Assembly (NCBI GenBank): GCA_020636405.1 | Contig: JACJXW010000004.1 | Span: 558,001 to 622,000 of the forward strand | Direction: 5' to 3' | Length of the DNA: 64,000 bases | DNA from: Lewinellaceae bacterium | GTDB taxonomy: Bacteria > Bacteroidota > Bacteroidia > Chitinophagales > Saprospiraceae | Shown here: piece after piece, positions 60,531 to 64,000 of the stretch | Numbering within the stretch: the first letter of the stretch is position 1 | Layout of the letters: every line of letters begins with the position of its first letter | Translations under genes and position numbers: made by a program | Notes under the pieces: generated by a model | The model's database searches: none | What the model saw: only the letters and a program-made list of their open reading frames with translations | What the model was told of the DNA's origin: nothing

Positions 60531-62030
60531 TCATAAAATAACTATCCTTTCACTTATTGCCTGGTTTGCTCTGGTGAGATACAATAAATAAATACCTGGT
60601 ATTAAACGTGCTTCGCTCACATCTATCTGAAAACGGGGCTCGTGCAGGTTCAATTTTTTCTCCAACAGGCAGTTTCCGAAAACATCATATAATGCGATCT
60701 TCCAGTCGCTTTTGGGTAGCGTTTCCGGGAGTTGAACATTCACCATTCCACCGGTAACAGGGTTGGGGAATATTTCTGCTGGATGGAATCCCGTATCTTC
60801 GGAACCTACCGTGGCCTCGGAAAAATCGATCCAGTTGATGTTGAATCCGCCGTCGAGGATATTCATCCTGAGAGTATGTTCTCCTGAATCCAGCGCGATA
60901 TTTGCGGAAACGGTTACCCAGCTTTGCCATCCTCCTGTATTCGGAGTTGATAGCGTTGCTGCCGGCTGGCCGTCAACGAGGAAGTCGATCTCTCCCGGAT
61001 TGGAGCCCGACACTCTGGCGCGCAACTTGTAGGTACCTCCATGCTGCACATTGATCCTGTATTCGGCCCAGTCGCCGCTTTCCGTCCAACCAATATTCAT
61101 GAACCCGTCGTTGTCTTCCGTCAGTTCGGAAAACAATCCTGACATGAGGTGGTACTCTTCCGCTTCGATCCTGCCGGGTATCGGGAACCGCTGATCCGGG
61201 TCATAAACCGGGATATCCATGTACAATTGGCCCAGCTCGGTCAATGTGCCGTCGGCGCCGTACAGATCAATGTAAGGATAGGCGCTCGGGCCGCCGGAAG
61301 TCCTGCCGATAAACCAGGAATAACGGTAGACGTCAGGGTCGCGCTCCAGGAAGTTCACCGTTCCGGCAAGGTAGTTTTTCTGGGCCTTCAGGTTGGTGGC
61401 CGACCCGTCCCACGCAGCGAACTCGGTGACCCAAATGGGTTTGCCGTATTGCCGGGCTTCCTCGACATAACCCACTATCGAATTGCCGCCTCCGTACCAG
61501 TGCAACGCGATATGATCCACCTGACAGTTTGTACAGGCTGCAAAAAAGGCATCGAGGTAGGTAAACGGGTTGGAGTAGGTAACGCCATTTTCTGAAACAC
61601 AATTCCCGCAATAATTCACTGCCGGGCCGACAATTTCCAGTTCGTGGGCCTGTGCGATGGCCTGAAGCGCCGGCCAGGCCGCCGCCGCCTGAGAGGGCGT
61701 CATATTGGCCTGGTCACGGAAGTTGGGCTCGTTAAACCCCAGAACATATCTGACGTTCGCATCCTGTCCGGCCCAGTTTTCCACTCCGCTTATTCCGGCG
61801 CTGTTCCACGCCATGGGGGTAAAATCGACATCGTAATTCGGGTAGGTATTGCGGATAGCCACATCGGGCTGTGCGGCCCAATTGTACCACCACGAAATGC
61901 CCTGTGAGGCGGCCTCCATGTCGTTTTCCGAATGATAACCGTAGGAAACGCCCCGTTTGTAACTCTTTTCCTGGGACTTGCCTTCAAAAGTGAGAAGGAT
62001 CAGGGCGGAAAGGAACAATATTTTTTTCAT
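60531..62030 (-). CDS. GH128-like endo-beta-1,3-glucanase with CBM6 and T9SS type A tail
   Basis: 499 residues from the ATG at 62030 (signal KKILFLSALILLTFEGKSQ). The catalytic Asl1/GH128-like domain is about 22-265. The acid/base Glu is in VLGFNEPNFRD (near 97) and the nucleophile candidate is in IWVTEFAAWDG (near 204); other motifs are ISWWYNWA and HIALHWYGGG. A CBM6-type module follows (about 280-410, IEAEEYHLMSG, SGDWAEYRINV), then a T9SS type A sorting domain (about 417-499, AEIFPNPVTGG). It probably cleaves beta-1,3-glucans of algae or fungi outside the cell. The ORF extends 16 codons further upstream, but that lacks a signal sequence at its start. Confidence 0.9.
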   Translation of the reverse strand: MKKILFLSALILLTFEGKSQEKSYKRGVSYGYHSENDMEAASQGISWWYNWAAQPDVAIRNTYPNYDVDFTPMAWNSAGISGVENWAGQDANVRYVLGFNEPNFRDQANMTPSQAAAAWPALQAIAQAHELEIVGPAVNYCGNCVSENGVTYSNPFTYLDAFFAACTNCQVDHIALHWYGGGNSIVGYVEEARQYGKPIWVTEFAAWDGSATNLKAQKNYLAGTVNFLERDPDVYRYSWFIGRTSGGPSAYPYIDLYGADGTLTELGQLYMDIPVYDPDQRFPIPGRIEAEEYHLMSGLFSELTEDNDGFMNIGWTESGDWAEYRINVQHGGTYKLRARVSGSNPGEIDFLVDGQPAATLSTPNTGGWQSWVTVSANIALDSGEHTLRMNILDGGFNINWIDFSEATVGSEDTGFHPAEIFPNPVTGGMVNVQLPETLPKSDWKIALYDVFGNCLLEKKLNLHEPRFQIDVSEARLIPGIYLLYLTRANQAISERIVIL

Positions 62031-62120
62031 GAGCGCTGGAGTTTTCAGGTACTGAGTGTAAGGCGTGGAAGTTTCCAAAGATTCCTGAGGATATAATACC
62101 GCTTTTTACCAACCATCGGC

Positions 62121-62684
62121 TTATCCTGGGCCGATCTCACGGAACCGCAGGGCATAGAACCGGTTGCCCAATTCCGGTGAAGGTTCATCGAACAGGAAAA
62201 AGACAAAGGCCGTTGCCTGCCCATCCTTGTGCAGGGCCAGCAGTTCGCAGTGGTTCCAATCGGCAAAGCCCGGCTTCGGGCGGAAGAAGTATTGCATGCC
62301 CCAGTCGGCATTAAAGAATTCAGACAACACCTCCGGCGCCACCTCCCGGCCGGCGACGAGGTAGTCCTGGTCGTTGGTGGCCAGGTGCATTACCAGGCGG
62401 GAGGCTTCTACATGGGGAATATCAGCGGCGGAAGCGTTCGGCTCGTAGGGCCGGATGAGATAGCGGATCTCTATACCTTCCTTTCGGGAGCGAATGGCGT
62501 AATCGTAAGAGCGGAAGGGGTTCTTTCTGGCGGGGGCGGTTTTGTAACGGGCCTCGACGGGCTCCAGGAACTCTATACCTGCCCGCTCCAGGAGTTCGGT
62601 GAATTCCTCATTCATTTTGAGTTGTGCCTCGGCCTTGCTGCTGGCCAGCAGGAGTAAGGCGAACATCAAAAGGTGGAGTTTCAT
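62121..62684 (-). CDS. Secreted protein of unknown function
   Basis: 187 residues from the ATG at 62684 (signal KLHLLMFALLLLASSKAEA); an ATG at 62702 adds six residues. The mature part is a single alpha/beta domain with YDYAIRSRKEGIEIRYLIRP, ASRLVMHLATNDQDYLVAGR and FADWNHCELLALHKDG segments, reminiscent of small periplasmic proteins of Bacteroidota, but no named family was recognised. Same strand as GH128, 90 bp upstream of it. Confidence 0.7.
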   Translation of the reverse strand: MKLHLLMFALLLLASSKAEAQLKMNEEFTELLERAGIEFLEPVEARYKTAPARKNPFRSYDYAIRSRKEGIEIRYLIRPYEPNASAADIPHVEASRLVMHLATNDQDYLVAGREVAPEVLSEFFNADWGMQYFFRPKPGFADWNHCELLALHKDGQATAFVFFLFDEPSPELGNRFYALRFREIGPG

Positions 62685-62781
62685 GGCGATCCGTTTGCTC
62701 ATCCGTAAATTAGCCCTCTACGGTTCAGTAAACGATGAGAAGGGGGGCAATGCACCCCCTGGTTTACCTTATGCCGTTGAG

Positions 62782-62809
62782 GCTGCCCCGGTTCCCGAAC
62801 CGGGACAGC
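62782..62809. other. Hairpin between the anti-sigma gene and the secreted protein gene
   Basis: 13-nt arms (62782-62794 with 62797-62809, one mismatch) with a 2-nt loop. A second small hairpin GGGGG/CCCCC lies near 62741-62758. The 62685-62902 spacer shows no gene; the T-rich tail needed for an intrinsic terminator is absent. Confidence 0.35.
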
Positions 62810-62902
62810 TTACTGTTCTTGCGGCGCCTGCAGAGGACAGGCAAAGCCGGCATAGTTGCTAGATACTTAAATATATGGAATTTCTAATTGATGGAGGCCT
62901 GG

Positions 62903-63142
62903 TCAGGCTGGAGCGATCCGGATCTTTTCTTTAATGGATTGGATGAGGGCAGGAGAGGGCTTACGTCGGTGGATCTTGCTTTTTATAAATTCTCGGAAGG
63001 ACTTTTCCTGGCTTAGAACTTTCAAATAGGCGGGGTTGGCTTTGATTTCTCTTAACAATTCTCGCTCGGCACTTTCACTCAACTCGTTGTCCAGATACAT
63101 TGTGACCTTTCTTACGAGCTCCTGATAGTTTTGATCTCTCAT
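62903..63142 (-). CDS. Short soluble anti-sigma-factor-like protein
   Basis: 79 residues from the ATG at 63142: VTMYLDNELSESAERELLRE, ANPAYLKVLSQEKSFREFIK, an all-helical domain like the sigma-binding part of anti-sigma factors. It lacks a transmembrane helix and the zinc-binding HxxxCxxC motif. It is downstream of an ECF sigma gene on the same strand after 323 bp, so it probably restrains that sigma factor. The longer frame to 63268 is compositionally odd and rejected. Confidence 0.65.
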   Translation of the reverse strand: MRDQNYQELVRKVTMYLDNELSESAERELLREIKANPAYLKVLSQEKSFREFIKSKIHRRKPSPALIQSIKEKIRIAPA

Positions 63143-63465
63143 TGTTGACGTTTTTTTACCACTGACAGGGCCCTGGAACTCGTTGCAGGCAAATCCGGCT
63201 GAGACAAAACGCCCATCCCGCCGTGGCCTGCCCGCATGGGCAATGGGTCCGGGGAGGGAACGTCGCACTATTTTGTCTTTTTGAGAAGTTCATTTCAGCC
63301 TTTTTGCATTTAACGAATGAAACTTGCCTGTATCCGGGATCCGCGTACGGTCCGCACCCGAGAACGCCGCCGTGGCAGGTTACCGGCCACTTTGTGTTTC
63401 GGAAGGCGTTGGCTACAGACAAGTTTCATGGGATTGAGCCCTGCCGAACGGCAGAGGTTAACGAA
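63143..63465. other. Intergenic region with a long-spaced inverted repeat
   Basis: 323 bp between the sigma and anti-sigma genes. 63317-63331 and 63415-63429 are complementary in 14 of 15 positions and enclose 83 nt. A minus-strand frame across it is Cys/Pro-rich and does not look like a protein. The inverted repeat may be a regulatory site for the sigma unit. Confidence 0.4.
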
Positions 63466-64000
63466 TTATTTCCGTTTGTCCTTATAGCCTAAGGACTTGG
63501 CGTATTCCTGTAATTTTTCTTTCAGCATATTCCTGGCGCGGTGGAGCCTGGAGCGCACCGTTCCGATCGGAATATCGATGATCTTTGATATTTCTTCATA
63601 AGTAAACCCTTCGATGTCACACAGCAGGATCACCACGCGGAAATCTACCGGCAGCGAGTTGATGGCATTGGTCACTTCATCTCCCATCATGTGCTGGAAC
63701 ATCTCTTCCCGCAGGTCCATATAGCTGGAGTACTGCGTGTCTTCTTCGCCGTGAAAATTGACGACTTCCTCATAGTCGACCTGGGTGGGCTGCTTGCTTC
63801 TTTTGCGATACTGGTTGATGAAGGCGTTCTTCAATATTTTGAAGAGCCATGCCTTGGCATTGGTGCCTTCCATGTAGTGTTCAATGAACCGGTATGCTTT
63901 CAAGTAGGTTTCCTGGACGAGGTCGTTGGCGTCTTCCTCGTTGTAGGTCAGGTGATAGGCAAAAGTATAAAGCGCATCTATTTGAGGCAAAAACTCTTGC
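63466..64000 (-). CDS. ECF-type RNA polymerase sigma factor (RpoE-like), 5' end cut by window
   Basis: At least 178 residues. The frame stays open to the window end (QEF before LPQIDALYTFAYHLT), so the true start lies outside; the in-frame TTG at 63990 is not a start. Sigma region 2: NEEDANDLVQETYLKAYRF and AKAWLFKILKNAFINQYRKR. Region 4: LPVDFRVVILLCDIEGFTYE, EISKIIDIPIGTVRSRLHRA. Members direct transcription of stress or envelope genes and are held by an anti-sigma factor, probably 62903-63142. Confidence 0.9.
   Translation of the reverse strand, partial: QEFLPQIDALYTFAYHLTYNEEDANDLVQETYLKAYRFIEHYMEGTNAKAWLFKILKNAFINQYRKRSKQPTQVDYEEVVNFHGEEDTQYSSYMDLREEMFQHMMGDEVTNAINSLPVDFRVVILLCDIEGFTYEEISKIIDIPIGTVRSRLHRARNMLKEKLQEYAKSLGYKDKRK

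Noticed and set aside
63156..63422. Minus-strand Cys/Pro-rich frame between sigma and anti-sigma genes
   Set aside because: Overlaps an inverted repeat and the anti-sigma upstream region, and shows no recognisable domain.
1..64000. tRNA, rRNA or CRISPR loci
   Set aside because: No cloverleaf-like T-arm sequence, rRNA segment or regularly spaced short repeats were seen on reading.

Overview
The window is chromosomal DNA of a Bacteroidota bacterium, most likely of the class Saprospiria (Lewinella/Phaeodactylibacter-like). The evidence is the many type IX secretion (T9SS) C-terminal sorting domains (types A and B), gliding/SprB-like surface protein modules, GH97 and GH128 enzymes, a 7TM-DISM hybrid kinase fused to an AraC output, and exact TAnnTTTG promoter boxes typical of Bacteroidota. 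Coding regions are fairly GC-rich. No tRNA, rRNA, CRISPR array or intact insertion sequence was seen.

Layout. (1) 1-10.8 kb: a tandem array with a period of about 4 kb in which two unrelated T9SS protein families alternate (B-A-B-A-B-A-B'). The copies are mosaics of near-identical and diverged blocks, separated by long imperfect palindromes. (2) 10.8-16.5 kb: small membrane protein, rhodanese, TraB/GumN protein and a large outer-membrane protein, all on the minus strand. (3) 16.5-25.5 kb: two related MITE-like elements, a haem peroxidase fused to dockerin- and cohesin-like modules, an amidase, a FadH-type dienoyl-CoA reductase and an alpha/beta hydrolase. (4) 25.7-30 kb: GH97 glucosidase, a frameshifted pseudogene and a secreted amidohydrolase. 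(5) 30.2-33.1 kb: a two-gene operon coding for a beta-grasp protein that ends in a bare Gly-Gly and a DUF4132 protein; this is the best candidate for an undescribed system. (6) 33-37 kb: one-piece hybrid sensor/regulator, SgcJ-like NTF2 protein and a small membrane protein. (7) 37.3-45.1 kb: a two-gene operon for a 1868-residue T9SS type B adhesin with 17 tandem 51-residue repeats and an FG-GAP/VCBS protein. (8) 45.3-54.3 kb: the ligase-associated DNA-repair helicase and PdeM nuclease, separated by two DUF4331 proteins and a TPR lipoprotein. The helicase carries an in-frame palindromic insertion. (9) 54.3-64 kb, all minus strand: bifunctional nuclease, HypE, HypF, L-serine dehydratase, LysE-type exporter, GH128 glucanase, a small secreted protein, and an ECF sigma/anti-sigma pair cut by the window end.

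Much of the window encodes exported proteins (Sec signal plus T9SS tail). The housekeeping content covers serine catabolism, [NiFe]-hydrogenase cofactor maturation, fatty-acid oxidation and DNA repair. Palindromic repeats are frequent between genes and in one case lie inside a gene.
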